From Oscillatoriales cyanobacterium USR001 (GTDB taxonomy: Bacteria > Cyanobacteriota > Cyanobacteriia > Cyanobacteriales > Microcoleaceae): a stretch of DNA of 32,124 nt. Of this stretch, positions 1 through 7,346 are shown in pieces. The number at the start of each line of letters is the position of its first letter. Position 1 is the stretch's first letter. The stretch covers positions 1 through 32,124 of the forward strand of contig MBRE01000093.1 in NCBI GenBank assembly GCA_001698425.1. The letters run 5' to 3'. The notes below the pieces were generated by a model that ran no database searches, was not told the origin of the DNA, and worked only from the letters and a program-made list of their open reading frames with translations. A program made the translations under genes and the position numbers.

Positions 1-186
1 GGTAAACAGGAAGGTAAACAACTTGTGGTAGAAAATTTATTGCGGGTCAGATTTGGCTCATTAGATGAGGAATTGTCAGCAATTATTGAGCCATTATTAG
101 CTTTGCCGCCAGAAGAATTTACTCCTTTAATGATGCAATTATCCCGTGAGGAATTGTTGGCTAGATTCCGAGAATCCAATTCTTAG
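1..186 (+). CDS. C-terminal end of an Rpn/DUF4351-type protein (partial)
   Basis: An open frame enters from the left edge in frame 1 and ends at TAG 184-186, giving 61 residues. It starts with a GKQEGKQ stretch, which resembles the Gly-Arg-Gln linker repeats of the two Rpn-type nucleases at 8.8-11.2 kb. A helical segment with 'LLRVRFGSLDEEL' and 'LSREELLARF' follows, the pattern of the C-terminal DUF4351 segment of cyanobacterial Rpn-like PD-(D/E)XK proteins. The catalytic part would lie outside the window. Family assignment rests on this C-terminal pattern only. The protein is probably a mobile-element-related nuclease like its relatives in the window. Confidence 0.6.
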   Translation, partial: GKQEGKQLVVENLLRVRFGSLDEELSAIIEPLLALPPEEFTPLMMQLSREELLARFRESNS

Positions 187-259
187 TTATCAAAGGGGTA
201 GTGTGTGATTTGGCTGTTGGCGATCGCATTAATTATAGCTCTCATGGTTAATTACTAGG

Positions 260-462
260 CGATCGCGTACTTCCTACCCAATCCGATCGCTCAACACCCG
301 ATCGCGTGCTTCTTACCCAATCCGATCGCTCAACACCCGATCGCGTGCTTCATACCCAATCCGATCGCTCAACACCCGATCGCGGACTTCTTACCCAATC
401 CGATCGCTCAATACGCGATCGCGGACTTCATACCCAATCCGATCGCTCAACACCCGATCGCC
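260..462. repeat. 39-bp tandem repeat, five copies, each with two CGATCGC motifs
   Basis: Five adjacent units of 39 bp begin at 260, 299, 338, 377 and 416, followed by a partial unit to 462. Each starts CGATCGCG and carries a second CGATCGC about 24 bp in, so the array is a ladder of HIP1-like cores. Units differ by one to four bases. Because 39 is a multiple of three, the array is open in one frame with a 13-residue period, but that looks like a by-product. There are no spacers, so it is not a CRISPR. Confidence 0.9.
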
Positions 463-474
463 CCAGACGCGACT

Positions 475-611
475 GTAGGGGCGAAGCATTCGGGCGAAAA
501 ATCTTGGAGTCAAAGCCATAAATTATCTACCCGAATGCTTCGCCCTTGCCCGGCGGCGAAAAATCTTGGAGTCAAAGCCATAAATTATCTACCCGAATGC
601 TTCGCCCCTAC
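475..611. repeat. MITE-like inverted repeat with an internal 52-bp duplication
   Basis: The element begins GTAGGGGCGAAGCATTCGGG and ends with the complementary CCGAATGCTTCGCCCCTAC. Inside, a 52-bp segment (494-545) ending in the right arm is repeated at 556-607, offset by 62 bp, so there are two right arms for one left arm. Palindromes of this GGGGCGAA...TTCGCCCC kind are dispersed in cyanobacterial genomes. No gene lies between 187 and 781; this element and the 39-bp array fill much of that stretch. Confidence 0.85.
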
Positions 612-727
612 GGATATGCTTACAAAAATCGGGATGCTCCCTTGCAAACTGCATAATGTTTGCCAGCACGATTGTGATTCAGATCATATACACAGAGCGC
701 GAACAACCTTGATAAATATCACCGCAG

Positions 728-781
728 GAAAAAGGAAACACTGGATAAAATGATAAAAATTCAAAAAAGGAGTATAAAACA
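728..781 (+). promoter_or_regulatory. Leader of the frameshifted precursor, shared with the intact precursor
   Basis: The string GGAAAAAGGAAACACT at 728-743 recurs at 13787-13802, at a similar distance before the intact precursor. GGAAACACTG followed by an AT-rich ATGA-rich stretch also matches the 36-bp tandem units at 13711-13782. AAGGAG at 767-772 is a strong ribosome binding site, nine bases before the ATG at 782. Conserved leader and binding site suggest the two precursors arose from one cassette with common control. Confidence 0.6.
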
Positions 782-988
782 ATGGCTAATAATCAACAAC
801 AAACTGTAATTGTCAACGACAACATATTAAAAGCAGAGACAGCAGCAGGCAGGGCGGAAGACTTGTTGGGGGGGGATGGGGATTGTTGTCTAGGGAGTCC
901 GATCTTTCTGGCGTTGTGGGGGCCGAAAGCTGCAAGCAGCCAAGCGGAAAAGCCGGGAGAACTCGACAGATGTAGACTATACAACTAA
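782..988 (+). pseudogene. Frameshifted double-glycine RiPP precursor paralogue
   Basis: The open frame (68 aa) begins MANNQQQ after a strong AAGGAG site and resembles the intact precursor (MVNNYQL) at its start. After 'AEDLL' at about residue 30 it no longer looks like a leader. One frame away (codons starting 1 mod 3) the sequence from 883 reads LLSRESDLSGVVGA, which aligns with LLSELSESDLAVVVGGA of the intact leader. That frame ends at TAG 973-975. The two halves are joined at a run of eight G (868-875), where one extra G would restore a 64-aa precursor with the putative core AESCKQPSGKAGRTRQM. Both flanks match those of the intact gene. It is probably a decayed copy; slippage on the G run or a sequencing error could make it functional. 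Confidence 0.65.
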
Positions 989-1100
989 ACCCTAACTCAT
1001 AAGGACTCTGTAGCGATCGCCTTTTTGATATGTCTAATATTGCCTATGTTCGCATCAGGGTTTGAGGATTTCATTACCTGCCAAGGGGAGGTTAAGAAAA

Positions 1101-1133
1101 AGAGAGGAACAGACAAGAAGCCTGTTCCTCTCT
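1101..1133. repeat. 12-bp-stem hairpin, copy 1 of a four-copy module
   Basis: AGAGAGGAACAG (1101-1112) and CTGTTCCTCTCT (1122-1133) are exact inverted repeats with a 9-base loop. The hairpin lies between the frameshifted precursor and the 3' end of the RAYT gene. The same module, preceded by 'gtttgaggattt(c/g)attacct', recurs at 8734, 10028 and 14193. It could be a bidirectional terminator or a REP-type target of the RAYT. Confidence 0.85.
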
Positions 1134-1232
1134 CTGTTGTTTTAAAAATCCTCAACAAAATGTTACATAGAATACAGAAATTAGGTAAAAAATAGGCATA
1201 TAGAGACACTGATCCTATCGAAGTGCAAAAAG

Positions 1233-2009
1233 CTAGTAATAGGAATAATGATTTAAAAAGACCGCCATAAATTTAGGGCTGTAACAATTAGCGAAGATAA
1301 ATTTTTCAGCAACAGCCATAATTTCAGGATTATTTTCTAACCAAAGCTCCCAAAACCTTTGAGCTTCCTCATCTTTTTTCGGAGGGGGATTTTTAGTTTT
1401 ATTGTTCCGACTTTTTTGAGTCCTTTGAGTTAATTTTGGCAATAAAACATTCCCCCAAAAAAACCTTTTTTGAGATTTAGCTTTCGGTTGATATTGCTGA
1501 CAAAACCCTTTATATTTCCTAGCACAATCATCCAAAGTTTCACCCAAAGTCAAAAAAGCCGGATGCCAAGTGGTTAAGCCATCATCCCCCAATCTTTCAT
1601 AAACACCATAATTAGAGAAATCATAGAAAAAACCCTGCTGCATCCCCGCAGCTTGGGGATTAGCGTGGATGTATCTCAAAGTATTTAAAGCCCGTTTTGT
1701 ATCGCTATTAGGAAAACTGGTAGCGTGATATCTTTTCTCCCAAAAATGTCCGGTACGGTGCAACATACGGTTAAAACACATAGCCGAATACCAATTAATT
1801 AAGTGCATAATCTTAGGTAAATCTTCAGCTTTTTGTGGTTCAATTAAATAATGAACGTGATTGGACATGATACATAAACCATAGAGCTTGAAATCATATT
1901 TTTTTATCGCTTTTTTGAGAATATAAAGAAAGACTTGGCGACATTCCAAACGAGTTAAGCGAAATTCACGATTATTGCACCGAGTAGTGATATGATAAGA
2001 AACAGACAT
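1233..2009 (-). CDS. REP-associated tyrosine transposase (RAYT, IS200/Y1 family)
   Basis: The 258-aa protein is a Y1 single-strand transposase. It begins MSVSYHITTRCNNREF, a normal start for the family. The metal-binding HUH motif is His51-Val-His53 in SNHVHYL, and Tyr113 in TLRYIHANP is the likely nucleophile. The C-terminal 60 residues are Lys/Pro-rich. RAYTs act on palindromic REP-like sequences, and a 12-bp hairpin lies 100 bp beyond its stop. Three truncated copies of its 3' end occur at 14.3, 15.6 and 17.2 kb, so this is the only complete copy here and the likely source. It diverges from the ABC transporter at 2056 with only 46 bp between them. The reading frame and motifs are intact, so it may be active. 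Confidence 0.9.
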   Translation of the reverse strand: MSVSYHITTRCNNREFRLTRLECRQVFLYILKKAIKKYDFKLYGLCIMSNHVHYLIEPQKAEDLPKIMHLINWYSAMCFNRMLHRTGHFWEKRYHATSFPNSDTKRALNTLRYIHANPQAAGMQQGFFYDFSNYGVYERLGDDGLTTWHPAFLTLGETLDDCARKYKGFCQQYQPKAKSQKRFFWGNVLLPKLTQRTQKSRNNKTKNPPPKKDEEAQRFWELWLENNPEIMAVAEKFIFANCYSPKFMAVFLNHYSYY

Positions 2010-2055
2010 AAGTTTTAGGTAGTTCTGTTGTGTTTGGAGTCAGGATAAGGAAGCG

Positions 2056-4839
2056 ATGAAAAAACACAGCCACCGCCACCAGGCACGCTTAGTTAGTCAA
2101 AATGGACTAATCAACAGTAGGCTGCTTTCTTCAGCATTATTTATTCATTTTCACACCTCCAAGCAAGTAATTAAAAGCAATAGCCCTTTCCCTCTGGATG
2201 CGCCGGATACAGTGTGGATGGTGAAAGATGGAGCGATCGGAATATTCGCGATCGCTACTAGCAATGGTAGCTTACAAGGAACGCGACGCTATCTTTTCGA
2301 TCTCGCTCCGGGAGATGTGATGTTTGGTATCGCGACTGCATTGGAAGGCAAATCTCACCAATTAATCGCAGTTGCTTATGAAGAAACCAATCTAGTATCG
2401 ATCGCTTTGGTAGATTGGATCGGGCAGGTAATAGCGGATCTCAATGGCACGCGAGAGTTACTTCTTCAGCCATTACAACAGTGGAGCGATCGCTTAGTTG
2501 CAGCAATCCAAGAAGTGGATATTTCCCTCAATAGTATTAATACAGAAGGTTTAAATACAAAGGAATTAATTAGTGAATGCCTCGATCGATTCCATGCTGA
2601 CTTTTTACTTTGTCTGCATCAACTCGAACAAAAAGAAACACTAACACGCTTCGAGCAATTTAGTTCTCGCCTGCGACTCAATCAAGAAGCAAGCGATCGA
2701 GCAATTAACAATCTCACAGCTATTTTTCGCCGTCAAGAAGCAGAATTTTTTCAAGAAGAAACAGCCTTATTACTTGCAGCCGGAGCAGTGGGTAGAGCGA
2801 TGGGCATCGAAATTCGTCCCCCAGCCAAATCAGAAGATCCTCAGAGAGTTAAAGATCCCCTCGCCGCGATCGCTCGCGCATCTCGTATTCGGACTCGCCG
2901 AGTTATTTTACGAGGAACTTGGTGGGAGTACGATTCTGGTCAGATCCTGGGCTACACAGCCGAGAAAGATCGCCCAGTAGCATTACTTTCCACAGATGGC
3001 AATCGTTATGAAATCTTCGATCCCGAACAAAAGCAGCGCATTCCCGTAAATGCCGACACCGCTCAGTTAATTTCCCCAGTCGCTTATGTCTTTTATCGGT
3101 CATTCCCCGACAAAGTAGCCAACTCCCTGGAAATCCTCAAGTTTGCCACCAGAGGCACGCTACGGGATGGGGCAATAGTTTTAATCCTGGGCGTAGTTAT
3201 CGCTATTTTGGGAATGGTAATTCCCCAGGCGATGGGAATTTTAATTGATTATGCCATTCCTAGCGCCGATCGCGGATTAATTTGGCAAATTGCTTTAGGG
3301 CTACTAGCCGTAAACTTCGGTAGCACCCTATTAAACTTAGTCCAAGATGTTGCTGCTACTCGCGCTCAAACTCTTGCTGAAGTTCAAACTCAGGCAGCAA
3401 CTTGGGATCGGCTGCTGAAATTGCCCCCGACTTTCTTCCGTAAGTATACAATGGGGGATTTACAATCTCGCGTTTCTGGAATCAATCAACTTAATCAAAT
3501 TCTAACTGGGACCGTCATGGGGTCACTATTTCAAAGTTTCTTTTCCCTATTGAATTTGGGATTATTACTTTCCTACAATACACAATTAGCCTTAGTCGCG
3601 ATCGCCGTAGCCGCAGTCAACATCGCCATTACCTTCTTTTCTTTCTTTATTTCTCGCCAAAAAATGATTCCGATGCAAGAAATTAGAGGAGAAATATCTG
3701 GGTTGACTGTGCAGTTAATCAGCGGCATCACAAAATTACGAATTGCAGGTGCAGAAGAAAGAGCCTTTGCCTATTGGTCGGAAAAGTTTCGGCAACAACT
3801 CAAACTCATGCTCAGTACAGAAGTGATTGAAGATACAGTCACACTTTTTAACATGATTTTACCTACTATTAGTTCAATAGCCGTTTATGCTCTAGCAGTA
3901 ACGCTAATTGTTCAAGCACAAGCCCAAGGACAAACGGGATTTTCTACAGGAACTTTCTTGGCTTTTAATGCAGCTTTTGGCACCTTTGTCGGTGGCGTTA
4001 CAGGTTTGAGTAGCACTATTATAAAAGTGATGGAAGTTAATGTGATTTGGGAACGAGTTAAACCGATTCTGGAAGCCGAACCGGAAGTTAATGATAACAA
4101 AACCGATCCAGGGCGATTAATGGGTAGAGTCAAGGTCGATCGGGTGAGCTTTCGCTATGGGGAAGATCGACCATTAACCCTCGATAAAATTACCATTGAA
4201 GCCAAATCGGGAGAATTTATTGCCTTGGTTGGGCCATCAGGAAGCGGTAAATCAACAATCATAAGATTACTGTTAGGTTTCGAGCAGCCAGAAGAAGGCG
4301 CAATTTATTATGATGGTCAGGATTTATCAGGATTAGATATTTGGGCAATTCGACGACAATTAGGTGTGGTTTTACAGAATGGTCGGATTAATAGTGCTTC
4401 GATTTTTGAGAATATTTCCGGTGGTGCATTAGTGACAATGGATGAAGTTTGGGAAGCGGCAAGAATGGCAGGTTTTGCTCAAGATATCGAACAGATGCCG
4501 ATGGGTATGCACACGGTAATTTCGGAGGGGGGAAATAATCTTTCTGGAGGACAACGCCAACGTTTGTTGATTGCTCGTTCTTTGGTTTTAAAACCAAGAA
4601 TTTTGATTTTTGATGAGGCAACAAGTGCCTTGGATAATCGCACCCAAGCAATTGTTAGTGAAAGTTTGGAACAGTTAAAAGTAACGAGAATTGTCATTGC
4701 TCACCGTTTAAGCACAATTCGCAATGCCGATCGCATTTATGTAATTGTTGCAGGGGAAGTTAAGCAGGTGGGAAATTTTGAGGAATTGATGGCTAAACCG
4801 GGAATGTTTGCTGATTTGATGGCGCGACAGATGGCTTGA
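2056..4839 (+). CDS. NHLM-type peptide exporter ABC transporter (non-peptidase member)
   Basis: The 927-aa protein is a fused membrane/ATPase exporter. Residues 1-350 form an N-terminal extension whose first about 120 residues look like a cupin or cyclic-nucleotide-binding-type fold (FDLAPGDVMFGIATALEG). Transmembrane segments fall at about 370-395, 407-425, 485-535 and 600-655. Walker A is GPSGSGKST (726-734), the signature LSGGQ is at 829-833, Walker B ILIFDE at 849-854 and the H-loop His at 883. The extended N-terminus fits the 'ABC2' partner of the NHLM bacteriocin export pair, whose peptidase partner is at 11374-13632. No HlyD-like fusion protein, usual in such systems, is seen in the window. 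AAGGA at 2048-2052 lies close to the ATG, so the ribosome site is tight. It is followed by the JmjC gene on the same strand. Confidence 0.85.
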   Translation: MKKHSHRHQARLVSQNGLINSRLLSSALFIHFHTSKQVIKSNSPFPLDAPDTVWMVKDGAIGIFAIATSNGSLQGTRRYLFDLAPGDVMFGIATALEGKSHQLIAVAYEETNLVSIALVDWIGQVIADLNGTRELLLQPLQQWSDRLVAAIQEVDISLNSINTEGLNTKELISECLDRFHADFLLCLHQLEQKETLTRFEQFSSRLRLNQEASDRAINNLTAIFRRQEAEFFQEETALLLAAGAVGRAMGIEIRPPAKSEDPQRVKDPLAAIARASRIRTRRVILRGTWWEYDSGQILGYTAEKDRPVALLSTDGNRYEIFDPEQKQRIPVNADTAQLISPVAYVFYRSFPDKVANSLEILKFATRGTLRDGAIVLILGVVIAILGMVIPQAMGILIDYAIPSADRGLIWQIALGLLAVNFGSTLLNLVQDVAATRAQTLAEVQTQAATWDRLLKLPPTFFRKYTMGDLQSRVSGINQLNQILTGTVMGSLFQSFFSLLNLGLLLSYNTQLALVAIAVAAVNIAITFFSFFISRQKMIPMQEIRGEISGLTVQLISGITKLRIAGAEERAFAYWSEKFRQQLKLMLSTEVIEDTVTLFNMILPTISSIAVYALAVTLIVQAQAQGQTGFSTGTFLAFNAAFGTFVGGVTGLSSTIIKVMEVNVIWERVKPILEAEPEVNDNKTDPGRLMGRVKVDRVSFRYGEDRPLTLDKITIEAKSGEFIALVGPSGSGKSTIIRLLLGFEQPEEGAIYYDGQDLSGLDIWAIRRQLGVVLQNGRINSASIFENISGGALVTMDEVWEAARMAGFAQDIEQMPMGMHTVISEGGNNLSGGQRQRLLIARSLVLKPRILIFDEATSALDNRTQAIVSESLEQLKVTRIVIAHRLSTIRNADRIYVIVAGEVKQVGNFEELMAKPGMFADLMARQMA

Positions 4840-4861
4840 TAAATATTGCTGCTAACAGGAA

Positions 4862-4907
4862 CGAGGTATTTTCGTTAAAAAACCCGGCTTCTTTGGTTCA
4901 GCGCCAG
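4862..4907. repeat. Half-copy of the AACCCGG inverted-repeat element
   Basis: The sequence around TTCGTTAAAAAACCCGGCTT followed by 'ctttggttcagcgc' matches the right half of the AGAAACCGGG...CCCGGTTTCT element seen complete at 15296-15362. It lies in the 151-bp gap between the transporter and the JmjC gene. The left arm is missing. Confidence 0.6.
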
Positions 4908-4977
4908 TTTTTGTTAAAAATTATGTACAGTTCCCTAACTTCTTTACTACTAATGTTAATGTCGTTGAAAATCATTT

Positions 4978-4982
4978 GAGGG
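4978..4982 (+). promoter_or_regulatory. Ribosome binding site that fixes the JmjC start at 4991
   Basis: GAGGG lies eight bases before ATG 4991. The longer frame would start at TTG 4976, which overlaps this site. ATG 4991 is therefore the better start, giving MNTKIMDRLL. Confidence 0.65.
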
Positions 4983-4990
4983 TCAATGTA

Positions 4991-6181
4991 ATGAACACAA
5001 AGATAATGGATAGATTATTAAATTCTTATGATAGTCACAAATTCTTTGAAGAATATTGGACAGAAAAAGCACTTTTAATTTCTGGAAATGGACGCAGAAA
5101 TTTCAGCGACCTTTTTTCTTGGAGTAAGCTCAATTATCTGCTCAATTTTACCGATCTTGATGATTCTGATATTCACTTAATTGTGGGAGGGAAACTGAAG
5201 CCAGTAAAAGAGTTTAAGACCAATGAAGTTTTAGCCCAAATTAGAGTTATGCAATTACTCCAAAAAGGAGCAACCTTAAGATTGAATAGTATTCACACAA
5301 GAGTTCCTGAAATTGCTGAGTTTGTGTCTGAATTGGGCTATGAAATAGGATATAATCGAATCAATGTAAATATGTACTGCTCATGGCCTAATCAAGTAGG
5401 CTCTACTTCCCACTACGATCCTCGCGATGTATTTATTTTACAAATAGAGGGCAGCAAAAAATGGAATATTTTTCAACCTACAATTAAATATCCTATTGCT
5501 CAAGAAAGTGCCTTAGATACTCCTCCCAAAGATCCCTACTTAACCTGTACTCTGGAACCGGGTGATGTTCTGTACATACCCCGTGGACATTGGCATTATC
5601 CGATAGGAACCGATCGAGAATCTGTGCATTTAACTATAGGAATCAAAGTTGCAGCAGGAATTGACTTGATGGAATGGTTACTGAATGAACTACGTCACAA
5701 AGAGGAATGGCGTAAATCTTTTCCCGTCAAAATCAATACGTCATCTCAGGACATAGAGAAGTCTATACAGAACTTGATGGGGCAGCTAGTTGATTACATT
5801 TCTGAGAGAGATATTCCATCGGATTTTATTGACTACACTATGGGACTAGAAAGGTCGAATCGCTATTCTTTACCTTATCAAGTAGGTTTAAATATACTTC
5901 CAGATGGGATCGACACTGTATTTAGAAGAGACAAATGGCTGCGAACAAGAATTTCCGTAATTAATGAGAATGAATTTCTGATCAAGGTAGGAGCTAAGGA
6001 CATCAATCTCCAGGGAGTACCACATTCGTTTGTCAAAAATTTATTTACTGAAGACAGTTTTACTGCCAATGATATTTGGCAATGGTCATTAGGTCTTGAT
6101 TGGGAATCTGATATTATTCCTATTATTACTCACTTGGTGATGGAGGGAATTATTTTTGTTGAACATTCGGAGGATAATTAA
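4991..6181 (+). CDS. JmjC/cupin_8 2-oxoglutarate-Fe(II) hydroxylase
   Basis: The 396-aa protein has the cupin-type JmjC fold of ROXA-like oxygenases. The Fe ligands are visible as His141-Tyr-Asp143 (STSHYDPRDVF) and a distal His213 (ESVHLTIG). Lys156/Lys157 in GSKKWNIF are in the region that often contacts 2-oxoglutarate. 'LEPGDVLYIPRGHWH' is the family's second conserved block. A winged-helix-like C-terminal region of about 120 residues follows, as in ribosomal oxygenases. Members hydroxylate protein side chains such as Arg or His. Placed 151 bp after an exporter gene and convergent with the HopA1/kinase pair, it may hydroxylate the precursor peptide, which is inference. The start at 4991 was chosen from the GAGGG site. 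Confidence 0.85.
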   Translation: MNTKIMDRLLNSYDSHKFFEEYWTEKALLISGNGRRNFSDLFSWSKLNYLLNFTDLDDSDIHLIVGGKLKPVKEFKTNEVLAQIRVMQLLQKGATLRLNSIHTRVPEIAEFVSELGYEIGYNRINVNMYCSWPNQVGSTSHYDPRDVFILQIEGSKKWNIFQPTIKYPIAQESALDTPPKDPYLTCTLEPGDVLYIPRGHWHYPIGTDRESVHLTIGIKVAAGIDLMEWLLNELRHKEEWRKSFPVKINTSSQDIEKSIQNLMGQLVDYISERDIPSDFIDYTMGLERSNRYSLPYQVGLNILPDGIDTVFRRDKWLRTRISVINENEFLIKVGAKDINLQGVPHSFVKNLFTEDSFTANDIWQWSLGLDWESDIIPIITHLVMEGIIFVEHSEDN

Positions 6182-6201
6182 GGAATAGAAATTAGATAAT
6201 T

Positions 6202-6245
6202 AGGTATGTAGTTGCGCTTTAGCGCTGAAGCGCTACTACATACCT
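6202..6245. repeat. Palindrome with 11-bp arms between convergent genes
   Basis: AGGTATGTAGT (6202-6212) pairs exactly with ACTACATACCT (6235-6245), enclosing GCGCTTTAGCGC-type self-complementary DNA. It is preceded by 'aaggaatagaaattagataatt', which also flanks the larger element at 23297-23397. It sits between the convergent JmjC and HopA1 genes and could terminate both. The HopA1 stop codon (6219-6221) lies inside it. Confidence 0.85.
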
Positions 6246-7304
6246 GTATATATCTGTGGAATCAGGATTAAGATAAGGATAGTTTAAATCAATCCCTAAT
6301 TGATGAAAATTATCCTCAATAGCTGTGATTCTAGCTTGGGGGGAATTATCTCCTGATAACCAACAAGTTAATAAACCTTTAGCAATAATTTGACAACGAT
6401 TTCTACCAAAATCATCCGTAGGATAAAATTGATGATTTGGTACTTCTGCTAATCCTAGTCCGGGTGCTATAGGTTTGGTGAATAATGGCGTTTGGGGTTT
6501 AAAAAATTGTTTTTGTTCTCCATAGATAGGAGTTAAGATACTTTTCACATTTTCATAATCATCTTGATGAAAATACAGTATTCCGGCATCATAAGTAATA
6601 TAATCTTCAGGGTTATATAAAACTTCCCAAGTGAAAGGGATTGTTTGTTGATTTAACTCCTTAGTCAAAGAAGCCATCAGGGGAATTAAACCATCAGCCA
6701 TCAAGTTAAAATAAATACAGACTAAAGACTGTTGGGGTGTTTCTGTTTGCGGTTTTCCTGCATTTCCCACAGCTATATAAATTCTATTTTGAATCAGATT
6801 TTTAGGTAATAAAATTGCAACTTTATCTCCCACAGTAGCGGTTTTATGATCGGGATGTAAATGTTGATCTCGCTGAATATGTAATTTAATATCTTTGGTG
6901 ACAATCAAACAATTATCATCTTTTTCTGTTTGGACTAACCAACCATCATCATAATATCCAGTCCCCTGATTACTCTGATGTAATTGGTTGTAAAATAGAG
7001 GATCAATCCCTAATATTTTATTATTTTCGATGTTGAAATTACTATCTTTTTCATCATCTTGATTACTGGAGAGATTGGGAGTAAAGGAACAATTAAAATA
7101 AACAGCATGAATAAAACTTCGCAATTTCAACAAAAGACAATCGTTTTTTATTTCTTCTGGTAAAAGCTGCCATTGTTGATAGGTTTCTATTGACAATTCT
7201 ACAGGTCTGTACAGAGGATGAATAATGGAAAAATCTGCATTAATTTGCACATTTTCTACAATGTCTTGTAAACGCTCGTTCCATTGATTAGCTGATGGAT
7301 TCAT
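6219..7304 (-). CDS. HopA1-family protein, putative phospho-Ser/Thr lyase of a RiPP dehydratase
   Basis: This 361-aa protein shows the conserved blocks of the HopA1 effector family. These are GTGYYDDGW (114-122), VGDKVAILLPKNL (158-170), YIAVGNAG (176-183), a YFNL strand at 198-201, FTKPIAPGLGLAEVP (275-289) and FGRNRC (299-304). In class V lanthipeptide and thioamitide clusters a HopA1-domain protein eliminates phosphate from Ser/Thr phosphorylated by an APH-like kinase. Exactly such a kinase gene lies 42 bp upstream on the same strand, so the two form an operon with the kinase first. The last eight or so residues (about RYVVALQR) and the stop codon come from the palindromic repeat at 6202-6245, so the native C-terminus may have been replaced. 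The lyase role is inferred from family and pairing. Confidence 0.8.
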   Translation of the reverse strand: MNPSANQWNERLQDIVENVQINADFSIIHPLYRPVELSIETYQQWQLLPEEIKNDCLLLKLRSFIHAVYFNCSFTPNLSSNQDDEKDSNFNIENNKILGIDPLFYNQLHQSNQGTGYYDDGWLVQTEKDDNCLIVTKDIKLHIQRDQHLHPDHKTATVGDKVAILLPKNLIQNRIYIAVGNAGKPQTETPQQSLVCIYFNLMADGLIPLMASLTKELNQQTIPFTWEVLYNPEDYITYDAGILYFHQDDYENVKSILTPIYGEQKQFFKPQTPLFTKPIAPGLGLAEVPNHQFYPTDDFGRNRCQIIAKGLLTCWLSGDNSPQARITAIEDNFHQLGIDLNYPYLNPDSTDIYRYVVALQR

Positions 7305-7346
7305 TGGATACCTTCTGATGAATTAAGTTAAGGACAATTAGTTAGG

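Noticed and set aside
260..462. Regular repeats that might be a CRISPR array
   Set aside because: Units are directly adjacent with no unique spacers, and their cores are HIP1-like; it is a tandem array.
306..521. Open frame of 71 aa over the 39-bp array
   Set aside because: It exists because 39 is divisible by three. It has a low-complexity repeated product, no ribosome site and ends in a MITE.
535..753. Open frame of 72 aa after the MITE
   Set aside because: It begins inside the repeat arm and reads into the precursor leader region, with no ribosome site or recognisable product.
793..984. Minus-strand frame across the frameshifted precursor
   Set aside because: Shadow of the precursor; the plus strand has a strong ribosome site and similarity to the intact paralogue.
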